DNA of 64,000 nt from Mytilus edulis (lineage: Eukaryota; Mollusca; Bivalvia; Mytilida; Mytilidae): the NCBI RefSeq assembly GCF_963676685.1, contig NC_092356.1, positions 22,431,750 through 22,495,749 of the forward strand, read 5' to 3'. A program made the translations under genes and the position numbers. The notes beneath the pieces are model-generated. The model did no database searches. It worked only from the letters and a program-made list of their open reading frames with translations, and was not told where the DNA came from. Position 1 is the stretch's first letter; every line of letters begins with the position of its first letter. Of this stretch, positions 23,297-37,400 are shown in pieces.

Positions 23297-23412
23297 TGGA
23301 CCGTTTTTTGACGATTAATGCATTTGAATAAAGACATATGGTTTGACCCCACTTTATCCTGGATTGAGAACCCCCTTTTTAAAAATGTCTGGATTGGCCC
23401 CTGTCAATTGTA
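23297..23412. mobile_element. Partial hAT-like MITE
   Basis: Matches the right part of the element at 41774-41935 ('gacgat(t/c)aatgcatttgaa' and an end 'ctggat(t/c)(t/g)gcccctg'). The left end is missing. Confidence 0.5.
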
Positions 23413-24189
23413 ACTTTAAGTTAGTGTCCAGATGCAAATATATCACTCGATTATTTATAGTAATGAACTAAAGGCTTTAATTTCATGAAAAAATCAAAAA
23501 GAAAATGCTCAATTTCGATTGAAGAAATTTCATCACCTTTTCTGAGTATTTTTTTTTTTTAAACAAGGTAAATGTGTGGGATATTTCATCACTTCTTTTC
23601 AACTCGATTTTTTAAATTGAATATCAAACTGTTAAATTAATTTGTCCGATTGTTATCAATTTAAACCTTCAACTATTGACTGTTGGTTGATTAACGTCAA
23701 GTGGCAAATGTTTCATGCATTTTCAGGGCGATGGTGAAACACTTAAAGGAGGAGGTGTTATATTAGACAATATCTAGCCTCTTTAGTTCCGAAAATAGTT
23801 AACTTATTCGAGCTTAAAACAAAATAGTCTACTCAATCATGACTGACACCGATTTTTTACGCCTATGTCTTGTTTTCTGGATCTTATGTCGCAGTTGAGA
23901 CAAAAAAATCAATAGATCAACATCTATATACATAATTCAAGTCTGATAAGATTTCAAAATGACAGAAGCGCAGATTTGGTAAACACTTTCATCAAAAAAG
24001 AATACTGTAAAACACCAAACCTTGTGTTCATTTCATAAGACGAGAACTTCAAACTCCCATTATACACACACAACCAACAAATTGAGGAATTTTAATTATG
24101 CATGTATCAAATGAAATGGACACATAACTAACGTCCAAAAATAAAACTTCTTAATGGAATAGTCCTCAGCATATTAACCAGGTTCACTT
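23413..24189. other. Intergenic stretch, nothing recognised
   Basis: No gene, repeat boundary or inverted repeat is supported. Confidence 0.35.
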
Positions 24190-24330
24190 TATGGGACTTT
24201 TATAGCTTACTATATGGTTTGGGTTTTACTCATTGTTGAAGGCCATACAGTGACCTATACTTGTTTATTTCTGTATCATTTGGTCTCTTGTGGAGAGTTG
24301 TCTCCCTGGTAATACTATATCTTATTTTAA
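24190..24330 (+). mobile_element. Family G 3' copy
   Basis: Carries 'cttttatagc(t/c)', 'cattgttgaaggcc' and 'gtgacctata' in the same order as 52640-52795, and a decayed 'actatatctta' terminus. Confidence 0.55.
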
Positions 24331-24425
24331 GCTGGTACCCAACACTTTCACTAAAATCAATTTGGCTCATTTAATTTTCATAAAATTTTGTCAAAGTATT
24401 TATTTTGACACTTTAACAAAAATAT

Positions 24426-26300
24426 AACCAGATGCTCCGCAGGGCGCAGCTTTATACGACCACAGAGGTTGAACCCTGAACGGTTGGGGCAAGTATGGAC
24501 ACAACATTCAAGCTGGATTCAGCTCTAAATTTGTATTGTGATTAAATAGTTGACACAGCATAGGTTTCTGACACATAGTGAATGTGGTCTAATGAACTTA
24601 AATTTTTTTTTGCCTTTGAGCAATTCACTATGCTGTTGAATATTAATCCTCTCAAAAAAATGTTTAAAGAAATTTTCTTTTTATTTATGAAATCTGAAAT
24701 GAAAAAAAATAACCCCCCCCCCCCCCAATTTTTTTTTCATCCCCCTTTCCCTTATTCCAAAACTGATCTCAATTCAAATTTCTAATGGAGTTTGCAACAA
24801 TAACTACTCATTTAAATACATATTAAAATGTAAAAAAAGTGCTTGTTATCACTGAATGGTAAAGATTGTTTTAATTTATCAGTTGGTAGTAAAAGTGAAT
24901 ATACATTGTATATTGTATAAAGCAATGATTTAAGTTGATTAAACTACTATTCTGGACAAACAAAGAACTCCAATTGAAAATATGAAAATTTCTTGTTTTT
25001 GCACAATATTGTGCAATTAGATATTTCTTGCTATTGCGCAATACTGTGCAATTGAAAATATTTGCTATTGCACAATACTGTGCAATTGAAGATTTCTTGC
25101 TATTGCACAATACTGTGCAATTGAAAATTTCTTGCTATTGCACAATACTGTGCAATTGAAGATTTCTTGCTATTGCTGAATACTGTCCAATTGAAAATTT
25201 CTTGCTACTGCACAATACTTAATATAATAATTTTGGATCCTGATTTGGACCAACTTGCAAACTAGGCCCATAATCAAAAATCTAAGTACATGTTTAGATT
25301 CAGCATATCAAAGAAGCCCAAGAATTCAATTTTTGTTAAAATCAAACTTAGTTTAATTTTGGACCCTTTGGACTTTAATGTAGACCAATTTGAAAATGGG
25401 ACCAAAAATTAAGAATCTACATACACAGTTAGATTCGGCATATCAAAGAACCCCAATTATTCAATTTTTGATGAAATCAAACAAAGTTTAATTTTGGACC
25501 CCGATTTGGACCAACTTGAAAACTGGGCCAATAATCAAAAATCTAAGTACATTTTTAGATTCAGCATATCAAAGAACCCAAAGGATTCAATTTTTGTTAA
25601 AATCAAACTAAGTTTAATTTTGGACCCTTTGGACCTTAATGTAGACCAATTTTAAAACAGGACCAAAAATGAAGAATCTACATATAGTTAGATTCGGCAT
25701 ATCAAGGAACCCCAATTATTCAGTTTTTGATGAAATCAAACAAAGTTTAATTTTGGACCCTTTTGGCCCCTTATTCCTAAACTGTTGGGACCAAAACTTC
25801 CAACATCAATCCCAACCTTCCTTTTATGGTCATAAACCTTGTGTTTAAATTTCATAGATTTCTATTTACTTATACTAAAGTTATTGTGCGAAAACCAAGA
25901 AAAATGCTTATTTGGGCCCCTTTTTGGCCCCTAATTCCTTAACTGTTCGGACCTCAACTCCCAAAATCAGTCACAACCTTCCTTTTGTGGTCATAAACCT
26001 TGTGTTTAAATTTCATTGATTTATATTTACTTATACTAAAGTTATTGTGCGAAAACCAAGAATAATGCTTATTTGGGCCCCTAATTCCTAAAATGTTTGG
26101 ACCAAAACTTCCAAAATCAATCCCAACCTTCCTTTTGTGGTAATAAACCTTGTGTTAAAATTTCATAGATTTCTATTCACATTTACTAAAGTCAGAGTGC
26201 GAAAACTAAAAGTATTCGGACGACAACGACGCTGACGACAACACCCAACATCATACCAATATACGACCAAAAAATATTCAATTTTTGCGGTCGTATAAAA
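24426..26300 (+). mobile_element. Family J element with two internal arrays, copy 1
   Basis: Starts 'aaccagatgctccgcagg' and ends 'tttgcggtcgtataaaa'. The subterminal TTTATACGACC and GGTCGTATAAA are inverted. Inside: (a) at 24990-25215, about six units of roughly 36 bases built on the palindrome TTGCACAATACTGTGCAA; (b) at 25250-25760, imperfect units of 100-150 bases ending 'tttggacc'; (c) at 25770-26200, three units with spacing of 161 and 150 bases ending 'gtgcgaaaac'. A longer C-run lies at 24714-24727. The architecture recalls bivalve transposons with tandem cores, but the family is not identified. No coding frame. Confidence 0.75.
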
Positions 26301-26470
26301 ATTTAAACATTTTTGAGCCAACCGTTTTGCCAGAAAAATTACACTGGTTATATAGCAATTTGACAAACACCAATTTTGATCATTGAGAAGCTTAATATTC
26401 CTTTTATAACACAACGTATTTATTTATTTTTGTTTTTTTTGATAATGCAAATGATGAAATTAAAATAGCA

Positions 26471-27135
26471 ATACTTATGTAATTTATGCAAATATTCAAA
26501 GATGATGAACCCTGACTGAAGGTACATGGCTAAACAATATCCTTTGAAATAAGATGTGTCAATGCAAATACAGCTGCACAACAAATACCATTGACTTTTA
26601 ACAAGAAATTCCCTTAAAACAAACTTAAACACAGACATTTACTTGTAAACTAAGTGAAAGTTTCAAAGTCAATGAACCATGATGAGGGGGAGGGGATTAA
26701 TAGTCTCCATGGAAACAATACTTGCAAATGCCAATATAGTTGCATACCAAATATCATTGACTAAACATTATCAGTTCATATTTAACTGACCTAATCACAA
26801 ACTAATACATGTAAACTATGCAAAATTTTCAAAGTCAATAGACCATGACTTACGGGTCGGAGCCAAATAATCTCCATATGCCAATGATTACAAAACTGCA
26901 GCCCAAACATCATTGACCTACCACTAATGGTTCCCAAAAGACTGACCTAATCACAAACCAGTACATGTATACTAAGCAAAAGTTTCAAAGTCTATAGACA
27001 ATGACTGAAGCGGCAGGGCCAAATAATTTCCATGTGAATGAGATGAGCCAATGCTAATACAACTGCATACCAATATCATCGATTTACCTATTGTGGTTCA
27101 CCACAAACTAGACCTAATCACAAACTAATATAATT
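26471..27135. repeat. Diverged tandem array, period about 150-172
   Basis: The anchor 'actaag(c/t)(a/g)aaagtttcaaagtc' recurs near 26640, 26812 and 26963, with a diverged form near 26471, so about four units. Each contains 'ttgacc.a' and 'cctaatcacaaact'. It follows family J directly but is a different sequence. Confidence 0.65.
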
Positions 27136-30100
27136 GACGAGGACGCTGCTGATGGTTGAAACAGCATACATATGTCTCGCTTTTTGATTCTGTCAAGACG
27201 AGATGAAAAAATATGTTGAAAATGATCAAACAAAAATTTGACCATATTAAAATTAACAAAAAAATTAACACCGTTTCTGATCCTCAAAATTTACCAATCT
27301 GGAAGCTATAGAAAAAAACAAACAGAAATTCAAATGATTTTTTATTGTGAATAACAATAAAACAATAGTGACACTGGGTGTCTAATATTTACAACTTTTA
27401 TCATGCAAATTCCTCATACATAAAATAATCTTTCTCTCTTATACATGCAAAATAATTTCTCTAGCTCTCAAAAGTTTAAATCAGTAAAGTGTTTCTCACA
27501 GTTAGTTTCAACAATGTTTATTAAGCTTTCAAATGATACTGAATTTTCAAAATCTGTGTTGCCTAGAATCTTTGACATATATTAATGAAAATGGTTGAAA
27601 AAAACATAGGACTTACATTCTCTAACTTAGGTCAACATCCTTTGCCCAGGCTGCTTTTAAAAATATCTCATTCAGACATAAACTAACAATAAAAATATCA
27701 AGAGACATGTATTTCTAATGTAGATATTACTGTCAACTTTAAAATTAATATTGAAATGTTTTTTTTTTTTAATATCTTTAAAGAAAATCTACAAATAGTC
27801 ATTAAACATTTTAGAAAGCTGTAAATAAAGTGTAAATTAAGGTTTCAAAAAATTGTTAACTGCATCTAAAACGACGCTAGAACATTTTTTTCAGGAAATA
27901 CTTTTCTACAATAATTCTACTCAATGAAATGCGGGTTTAACCTATGCAAAAAAGCCAGAATCCCAGTCTAACCTTTTTCAAACATACGATGTATGTCATC
28001 GTCCTAGACTATTGCAAATTATCAAAATCATACATGTATTTAACAATTTAGTTTAATGTTCTGCAATATCTATTCTTTTTTATTTTCATAATTGTGTGCA
28101 GTAATCAGACTTTTCCAAAAAAAAATGATTTTACAGAAATACATTTATTGATTTCCCTTGAGAAAGATCACAATCCAAAAGATTTTTCAATAATTAAGTT
28201 CACACTTTCATATGCAGTATCTAAAATCATTCATACATATACATACACATTAATAACTTCAGCTCACTTAAACCAACTATCAATTCAAACACGACTAAAA
28301 ATTTTAATTTTCTATTTTAAGGTTCTACTGTCGAAATATAAGGTAGCACTCAAACTGAATTCCTACTGTAGACATTTTATAGTCAAAGTAAACATAGCAC
28401 TAGAAAAATTTAACAGGACTGCAAAAATCTACTATTTTAAGCCACTTGAATGCTGACAAAAAATATTTTGATTGTGGAATATCAAATTCAAGAATTTGAG
28501 AATGCTATAATAATTTTGAACACTGTTTTTTATACCCAACATAATCTATACTGCCTATGCATTTGTAATATGATAAGTCTTAACATACATTGTTTACACA
28601 AAATGATAATAAGACCGTAAAGTCTACTAATATTGTTTGTTTTTTTTCAACTTATAATGCTATAAATATGCACTCTGAATAAAGAAAAAAAATAAATCAA
28701 TTTTGGATTATTTCTATATATGGATTTTCATTTGAATAAATATGACCATATACTATGACAAAAATTATTTTGGAATAATGTGTATCATACTTTTAACTAT
28801 TTTTGGATCACAAATTTTTAAATCGGACAAAAGTTTCAAAAACGCTTTTTTTCAACATGATTTTTAGAAAAAAAAATGCTGTCAATTATAATCACAATTT
28901 GTTATCATATTTTTCAATCAGTTGTTTTTTGGAAGAATAAATCAAACTTTAGTCACTTTCAAAACTACATTTTCACTTGACTTTCACAATAATTATTTTT
29001 ACCCACAATGCAATGTACAAATGTCACTAAACAAAATAAACAACAATTTATCACATGATGGCAAAATGAGATTTCTTATAAACAAAGCTATGAAGCTATA
29101 GGTCACAAGTATATTTTGAGGAAAAGACATTCCCCAATCTAGCTCGGACGTTGCTCAAATAAAAAACAATGCATCCCACTGGGGACTATATCATACTTGA
29201 TGCATACCTATAGAATATTAACAGGGCTGCTTTTTTTGTTCTTTTTTTAATTTCGTGGATTTGGTAAAAAAAAAATTAGGTTTAAATATTTTGGATACGC
29301 TTATATTCTTTAAAAGCCCAAATTGAACATGCATTTCACATTGCTGCTTGCTTGCTTACCCCATGTAGTAAAATTCAAGAAAATGTGACCACAACTTCAT
29401 AGTTAACTATCTTGAACCAAATTTTAGCATGATAAACAATGGACACAGAGGGGAAAACAATATGCCTTCAACTGTTCTGTGCACACCATAAAAATTCAAA
29501 TACTATGAAAATAAATAGATTTACAATACAATTTTTACAGTTCATTTAATATTCAAATATTAGTCAAAAGTTTTTAAATACTTAATAATTAAATGTTATG
29601 GAGATTTATTTTTCTAACCATGAACAAAGAAAATACAAGTATGGCACTTATATTATTTGATTATCTTGCTTTACAAGTATTTAAGTTATAAGGAAAACAA
29701 ATTCTGAATAGGGAAAAAAAGGATGTTAGGGTCTTTTTTTTTTCGCCCCAATTCTCAAAAATTTAAGGGTTTTTCTCACTTACTTTCTTAAAGTTTGAAC
29801 AAATGCTATGTACGCAATTTTTAAATCAAGTCCATTTCAAAAGTTCTATTTGCATACATGATTTCATTGTAATCTGACATATTGTCCATTTATGTATACT
29901 ATGCTTTAAATTATGATGTAAAAAACATTAACACTTCTAAAAATTTCTTTGTATTTATATCATGCCATGATTGCTTCTCAACTAATAAACATATATTTTC
30001 TTCAAATTCAGATGCAAAAATATGAAAAACAGTGGAGATACATAAAATAGTAAATGATTAATTTTCTTCAGTAAAACCTGAAGTTTTTCTTAAAATAACA

Positions 30101-30649
30101 AACAAATAAACACAAAAAAGACATGACAGAGCTCATAAAAATTGAAGTTTTTTTTAATGAATGCATCAACTGTGTTTTGCATTTTATTTTACCTAATGTT
30201 TTCAAGAGAATTGAAAATTCCTTGATATGGGACAATCGTTTCTACTATCCTAAAAATTACACATCTCTTTTTTAAAGTGTTTTACAATGTTATACTTTTA
30301 AGATTTGAGTTTCTATAAATTAACTGAACAGAAAGAAAAACTAGTTGTTTGAAAAATAAGCACTAATAAATTTTGATTGAAATCTTGAATGGTTCCCCAC
30401 CAACTATAAAAAAAACCTGAAAAATTTTATATTGTAATTTGAAGTCTTAATTTGTCATGATTGTTATGGAAAATATATAACTTTATGAGAGAAAAAATAC
30501 CACAAACCACATGGTAAATGAACTGATTGTTAGAGTTAATTTCCTATTGCTTGTAGAGTAAAACTTTGGTTGGCAATGCTTGTTTTTTTTGTATAAACAT
30601 TACCTCATCCATGGTTTTTAAGATTTATATCTACAAACAGTATATATGT
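27136..30649 (-). other. AT-rich downstream flank of the ING gene
   Basis: 3.5 kb without a supported gene. The 120-codon frame at 28094-28456 (+) has no motif, no splice support and AT-rich composition, so it is rejected. On the - strand this lies downstream of the ING stop codon and might hold a long 3' UTR. AATAAA on that strand occurs near 31152 and further down, but the real cleavage site cannot be chosen. Confidence 0.4.
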
Positions 30650-31097
30650 AAGACTCAGATCGACGTCCGGTCTCTAATCGACGTCCGTTGTTCAAATCGA
30701 CGTCCAAATCTGACGTCACAATGAAATAACATTCCAAATCGACGGCCAATTTATGCTTCTCTAATCGACGTCCAATTTTTAGCTTCTCTAATCGACGTCC
30801 AATTTTTAGCTTCTCTAATCAACGTCCGTTTTAGACACAAACTACACTATTGAACTGAACCGATATCAGATGGAAAGTATTTATAAATGTTAGAAAATGT
30901 ACTTCAAGTTGCCATAATGTTGAACCCTACAAAACATGTGCAAGTCCAGTTTTGTCAATACATAACACAAAAAAATAAAACTGGACGTCGATTAGAGTAT
31001 CAAAATATTGGACGTCGATTTGTGAATGTAACGTCAGATTTAGACGTCGATTTGAGGTACGGACGTCGATTAGAGGCCGGACGTCGATCTGGGTCTA
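30650..31097. mobile_element. Foldback element built of ATCGACGTCC motifs
   Basis: The left half carries seven ATCGACGTCC-type motifs (starts 30659, 30677, 30696, 30738, 30764, 30791, 30818; two with one change). The right half carries five in reverse (GGACGTCGAT at 30983, 31010, 31042, 31061, 31079). The ends are inverted: AGACTCAGATCGACGTCCGG versus its near complement ending 'gggtct' at 31096. An inner pair AATCTGACGTCA / TAACGTCAGATT is also inverted. The centre of about 150 bases is unique. It lies just downstream of the ING stop codon. No protein encoded. Confidence 0.85.
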
Positions 31098-31360
31098 ACA
31101 TATATATAGGCTTTAATAGTTAAACCTGTATACATCATATCAATGTTTTCATTTATTTGACTGGACGTTATCCCAATTACAATTGTACAATATACAAACA
31201 AAGCAAGCAAGCTCACCAAAGTCCTACTCTACATGCATTTGGAAAATAACTGTAATCATATTTTTTTTCTTTTAATGAACATTAACAGACAATAAATGCA
31301 CCGATGATGTGTTTTACAAATAAAAACGAGCACTTTCTTCTTCTCCTAATCCATGTTGCT

Positions 31361-31462
31361 TTATTTCTTTTTCCGCTCTTCTGAACATCTGGGACAAAAC
31401 CATTTACCCTTAGGTTTGATTGTTAGTCCAACACAAGCAAAATGAAACCATTCAATTGGACA
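31361..31462 (-). CDS. ING4/5-like: ING exon 7, second half of PHD finger
   Basis: 102 bases including the TAA stop at 31361-31363. Acceptor 'tttattttag'. Encodes 33 residues with '[10 protein letters not shown]' and 'GKWFCPRC'. Confidence 0.95.
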   Translation of the reverse strand, partial: CPIEWFHFACVGLTIKPKGKWFCPRCSEERKKK

Positions 31463-34400
31463 CTAAAATAAAGGAAAAACAATTACACACGGAACTTTTT
31501 TCGTTTTTCAATAATAAACTTTTTATGCATTAACACCAAATTTGCACTTCAAATAAATGCGTTTGTCTGCGAAAATCATTTTTTTAATGCCTTGGATTTT
31601 TTCATGCAATTGATGTGATAGCAAAATAAGAGGGAAAATCCAAGTTTGTATAGACCAGCCTTATTGTATACATAACTGTATGTCCTATAGATATTAATTT
31701 TTTTGATTGAGGAATACTTGCATTTTAATGGGTATTTGATTTTGTGGCTATATCTCTGCATACATAGCCTATAGAAAATTTGTAATTCGTTTAATATTTG
31801 AATTTGCACGAAAAAAAATGAATCCATGTAGTATTTTGGTAACATGATCGTAGTCCTATTGAATTTAATCACACACATCTTACATTCATGTATATCTATC
31901 AACTAGTACATTTAATTGCTAAGTCTTTACACTTAAATTGAAGCTTGAAAAACATGCAGGAGTTATATAATTTGATACAATAAATATTTGTTTTGATTTA
32001 ACCACTTTTTTAAAGGCACTCTTATCATTTTGCCTCTCAAACCACAGAATTTGTATACTCACATCAGCATTATCACAGCCAATCATTTCACCGTAAGAGA
32101 CCTGGTGACATAGACAGTATGTAGGTTCATTAGGATCTACGGGCATATCTAGTACATCTGAAGGGTGTGTTATGGATATTAGTGGGACTGTGATGGGGGC
32201 TGCTTCAGGTTCAGGAGATCTGAAAAATAATTTGTATTTATTCATTTTGGTTGTCTGACGATTTCCAATATTTATTTACATATATATCCAGTTTTACAAA
32301 ACATTGTTTATTATTTTCACATTTATAAATCTATGGCTAAAAAGTTAAGCCTATGGTGTCCACCATGTTTTTTTTAAGATTCTGCATTGATATATGGTAA
32401 AATGTTGAAAATCCAGCAAGTAATTTTGTTCAACGTAGACAAGATACTCATTAAAGAATATTTTTTTTTAACATGTAAATTGAAAGACAGCATGAAAACT
32501 TGTAACACTGCTAGAGAAATATATCCTGATCTAAATCAACCAATCATTGATTGATTATCTCTTTATTTGTTAACAGTATGGATAAAATACCTCATCTCAA
32601 AATTCAGAATGTGAGTAACCTATATGTAGAGTATTGCAGAAAGGGGTATTAAATGTACTGTAAATTCAGAAATTAATATGTGCATTTATTATAGCGATTT
32701 TTTTCTTTTAAGGCTAAAATGCTATTTAAATTTTTCTGATATTGAGAAATTTTTGCTCAATTCATATCAGAAATAAAAAAAATGATATTTAACCTATTAC
32801 GATTATGACCCTGCCGCATTTTACACAATCATAAAAACATAGCACTAGTTTCTGAATTTACAGAACATTATCTGTTTAAATTCAATAGTTATCATGGTTA
32901 TGAAGTAATTCTTAATTTGTGCATACAATGGTGCTCCCTTCTTTTTCTTTTTCCGGGGTATTTCGTCTTCGAATTCTTCTTTCATTGATTTCCTCTTTTT
33001 CTTTTCTTTTCCTTTAACTGTAAAAATAACATTTAATGTCAAGTCATTAAAAGACTTTCTTGAACTTGAAATCACCTTATAAATAAAATGTATCAAATGT
33101 ATTGTATATGGTAAAAGGGAAACAACTCTTGTAGCTTTCTGTCTTTTTATCTGAAGTGCTGGACAACAAGTGTATGTATGTTCTGTTGATATTTTCTTTT
33201 GATATGATTACCGGTATATATAATTGCTAAATGATTGAAAATTATCAACAAATCTTTACAATTTTCTTCACCTTAAGGTGGGATACATTTAATTTTTGCT
33301 ACTTTAATGCTGTTTCAAAGATTTCAACACACGAGCTGATAGAAATCAACCATTCAAATGCGTATAAACATACATGTGCAAAGACTTCGATATATTTTGA
33401 AACTTTCAAATAAGAAATAAAAGATGATTTTTTCTGTTTTTAAGGGTTCTTCTACCAACTGAATTGTCAAACTGTTACAGACATTGATTTTTACAACCTG
33501 AAATAAGATAGCAGAGGTATTTATATATATTTGCAGACGGTCAATTTCTATCTGACCCAACTCGCATATCAAATGTAAAGGTTTTCTTTTTTTTTTAACA
33601 TTAGAAACTTAAACTTTTAATTTTTCATAGCTTGCTTGCTTTTTTCATGTCAGTCAGTAGTCAAAATAATAATAATGTTTATAATCAAAATTTAAATCAT
33701 CTTTTGTTTTGGGCGATTGAATCTGTATACCAAGATATTTCATTTCAAATCTTTGCCTGCTCGCATAACTTCATTTTAAATTCAATATAACCGATTTCTA
33801 TCCCCTCACGTTTTTTGCCTGAGTCTGAATCTCCTTTATGTTGACTAGATGATGAACTTTTTTCTTTTAAATCTGCTTCGAACCTCGCAAGATCAGCATC
33901 TAGCTTTCGTATATGTTTATCAACCTGAAATTTAACAAGTTTTATTATCAATAAGTTTTCTTTTCAATTTCAAAATACCTCTTAAAAGGTTGGATTCCAT
34001 TAAATAAATATTGAAGCCTTTTACCATAAGAAGATAACATAGGACTGATGGCCTTTTTTATAGAGAAAAATAATCTTCAATTATATCATCTCCCAAAATT
34101 CATACATGTAATAAAGAACAGTTTAAAATGTCTATGGTTTTCCATACTAGTCCAATATACACCTTATTTGCTAATCTTGGCTGACCTGGCTGCTTGAACT
34201 TCTGACGCATACAACAATCACTTTTCCATTGTGGGGTCAGATATTTAGTTTAAAAACGTCAAAATTTTACGGGAACATGTGTGATATCCAGTAATGGCGG
34301 ACAAATAGCGATAAGGTGTTTTATTTGCACTTTTACTGTTTAATATTTCAACTCAACCTGATTGTGCAAAACCTTATGAAATTTGAGGTGCTCAATGCTT

Positions 34401-37400
34401 ATCCAACTTATTTTTTTAAAATTTGGTTCAAGTCTCACTGATAAATCTATGTTACAAAAACTTGCCTCTGGCATTAAATGTGTTAAGCTTGATAACTATG
34501 ATGAGTTTTAACTATAATTTGTTTTTCTCCATATTTTCGTTTGATTGCACAAAAATTGTCTTTAAACATGTTAAAGATTTTATTTTTCAAAATCCTTTTT
34601 AAGACCTTACCATTTCATATGTCTGCATGGCTAACTGTACTTTGTCATCCCCAAATTCTTTACTTTTAGAGAACATTTTTTCTATTGAATCTAACTGTTC
34701 TGTGCGTTTTTCCGGTGACAGACCTCTGACACCTCCAAGATAGTCCACAGCCATCTTGTCTATTTCCTTCATCAGATCTAGAATACAATTGATAATAAAT
34801 GAGGTTACAAAATAAAGGGTTCTCGAAAGATGGTCAGATCAAAGCATGTATTGTAGCTATATAGTAAGAATTACATCAATACCCCATTGATGAATTTTAT
34901 CTCTAATTTCAGAAATGAAAAAATAACAAACATTTTCACACAAAATAAGAGGGGAATACAGGTCAAGCTATTTTTCAAAGACAATATTAATAGAGCAAAC
35001 TTATCTAACACAAGTTATCGATAGACTGCAAAGTGTTTCATTGTAGCAGTACAATCTCATTTTTCATTTTTGTTGTCATGAGAATGGACAATTTGTTTGA
35101 GTAACTGAAAATCCCAAATACAAATGGTATTCTAATCATGTAACAAAAACAACACCATCCTTTAATTTCCCTCACACTTGCCAAGATCCAAAAATTCAAC
35201 ATTTGCATTTTTCTTAAGTATTTTTAGTATCTTTAGGCCTGAAATAAAATATTGTTTCTTTCTCCAATCCTGATCGACCCTGCAAAAATGGTCCTACTCA
35301 TAAAGTTTTACTGTCAAATATTATTTTATTCATCTCTGATTTTTGGGCTTGCCAGATCATCTGATAATATTTAGACTTTTTGGATAAATAAAATTATTTA
35401 CCCACCTACCTACCCACCCACACATGGCTTGGCAGGGTTGAGATTGGGGAAGCAAACAATACAAGCACAAAGGTGTCAGTATTCACCTCATAAACTTACA
35501 AAACCTTTGAATAGACTTATTAAGAAGGGATATAATTACGATACTGTTGTCAAGTCATTAAAGATTGCATATTTTGGCGTTAATATTGAGTCACTGATGA
35601 GGTCTTTGCATCGGAACTAAACACATTTATTCTAAAAACAGTTGTTGGCATGACACGGGTTATGTTCTTCTCATATATGTTATGATTGTATGATACTAAA
35701 CCCCTTACGGGAAGGATTGTGCCTGATGTTCATATGATGAAATCATAATCTTTCAGTCAGTTTAATTGAAGTCTGGAGCTGGCATGTCAGTTAACTGCTA
35801 GTAGTCTGTTGTTATTTATGTATTATTGTCATTTTGTTTATTTTCTTTGGTTACATCTTCTGACATCAGACTCAGACTTCTCTTGAACTGAATTTTAATG
35901 TGCGTATTGTTATGCTTTTACTTTTCTACACTGGTTAGAGGTATAGGGGGAGGGTTGAGATCTCACAAACATGTTTAACCCCGCCGCATTTTTTGCGCCT
36001 GTCCCAAGTCAGGAGCCTCTGGCCTTTGTTAGTCTTGTATTATTTAAATTTTAGTTTCTTGTGTACAATTTGGAAATTAGTATGGCGTTCATTATCACTG
36101 AACTAGTATATATTTGTTTAGGGGCCAGCTGAAGGAGGCCTCCGGGTGCGGGAATTTCTCGCTACATTGAAGACCTGTTGGTGACCTTCTGCTGTTGTGT
36201 TTTTTTATTTTGGTCGGGTTGTTGTCTCTTTGACACATTCCCCATTTCCATTCTCAATTTTATGTATATTAATTAAGGCCTTACTACTAAAATAACAAGA
36301 TGCAATTTGTTAGCCAGCATGGGGTAACCAGATGCTCCGCAGGGTGCCGCTTTATACAACCGCAGAGGTTGAACCCTGAACGGTTGGGGCAAGTATGGAC
36401 ACAACATTCAAGCTGGATTCAGCTCTAAATTTGGATTGTGATTAAATAGTTGACACAGCATAGGTTTTGGACACAGAATGAATGTGGTCTAATGAACTTA
36501 AAATAATTTTTTTGTCTTTGAGCAATCACTATGCTGTTGAATATTAATTCTCTCAAAAAAATGTTTGAAGAAATTTTCTTTTTATTTATGAAATCTGAAA
36601 TGAGAAAAATTTAACCTCCCCCCCCCCCACCATTTTTTTTTCACATCCCCCTTTCCTTTTTTTCAAAACTGATCTCAATTCAAATTTCTAATGGAGTTTG
36701 CAACAATAACTACTCATTTAAATACATCATAAAATATTAAAATGTAACAAAAAATGCTTGTTATCACTGAATGGTAAAGATTGTTTTAATTTATCAGTTG
36801 GTAGTAAAAGTGAATATACATTGTGTATTGTATAAAACAATGATTTAAGTTGATTCAACTACTATTCTGGACAAAGAAAGATAACTCCAATCAATTGAAA
36901 ATTTCTTGCTATTGCACAATATTGTGCAATTAGATATCGCTTGCTATTGCGCAATACTGTACAATTGAAAATATAAGTACATTTTTAGATTCAGCATATC
37001 AAAGAACCCCAAGGATTCAATTTTTGTTAAAATCAAACTAAGTTTAATTTTGGACCCTTTGGACCTTAATGTAGACCAATTGGAAAACCAGACCAAAAAT
37101 TAAGAATCTACATACACAGTTAGATCCAGCATATCAAAGAATCTCAATTATTCAATTTTTAATGAAATCAAACAAAGTTCAATTTTGAACCCTTTGGGGC
37201 CCTTATTCCTAAAAACCTGTTGGGACCAAAACTCCCAAAATCAAACCCAACCTTCCTTTTAAGGTCATAAACCTTGTGTTTAAATTTCAAAGATTTCTAT
37301 TTACTTATACTAAAGTTATGGTGCGAAAACCAAGAATAATGCTTACTTGGGCCCCTTTTTGGCCCCTAATTCCTAAACTGTTCAGACCTTAACTCCCAAA

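Noticed and set aside
28094-28456. 120-codon frame on the + strand
   Set aside because: No motif, no splice or repeat support, and AT-driven composition in a long non-coding stretch downstream of ING.
30650-31097. CRISPR-like array
   Set aside because: The motif is only 10 bases, spacers are irregular, and orientation flips in the middle. This is a eukaryotic foldback element.
31919-32062. Continuation of the ING exon 6 frame past codon D into the intron
   Set aside because: A strong donor GTGAGT and the exon 7 start complete the PHD finger in phase; the read-through has no PHD residues.
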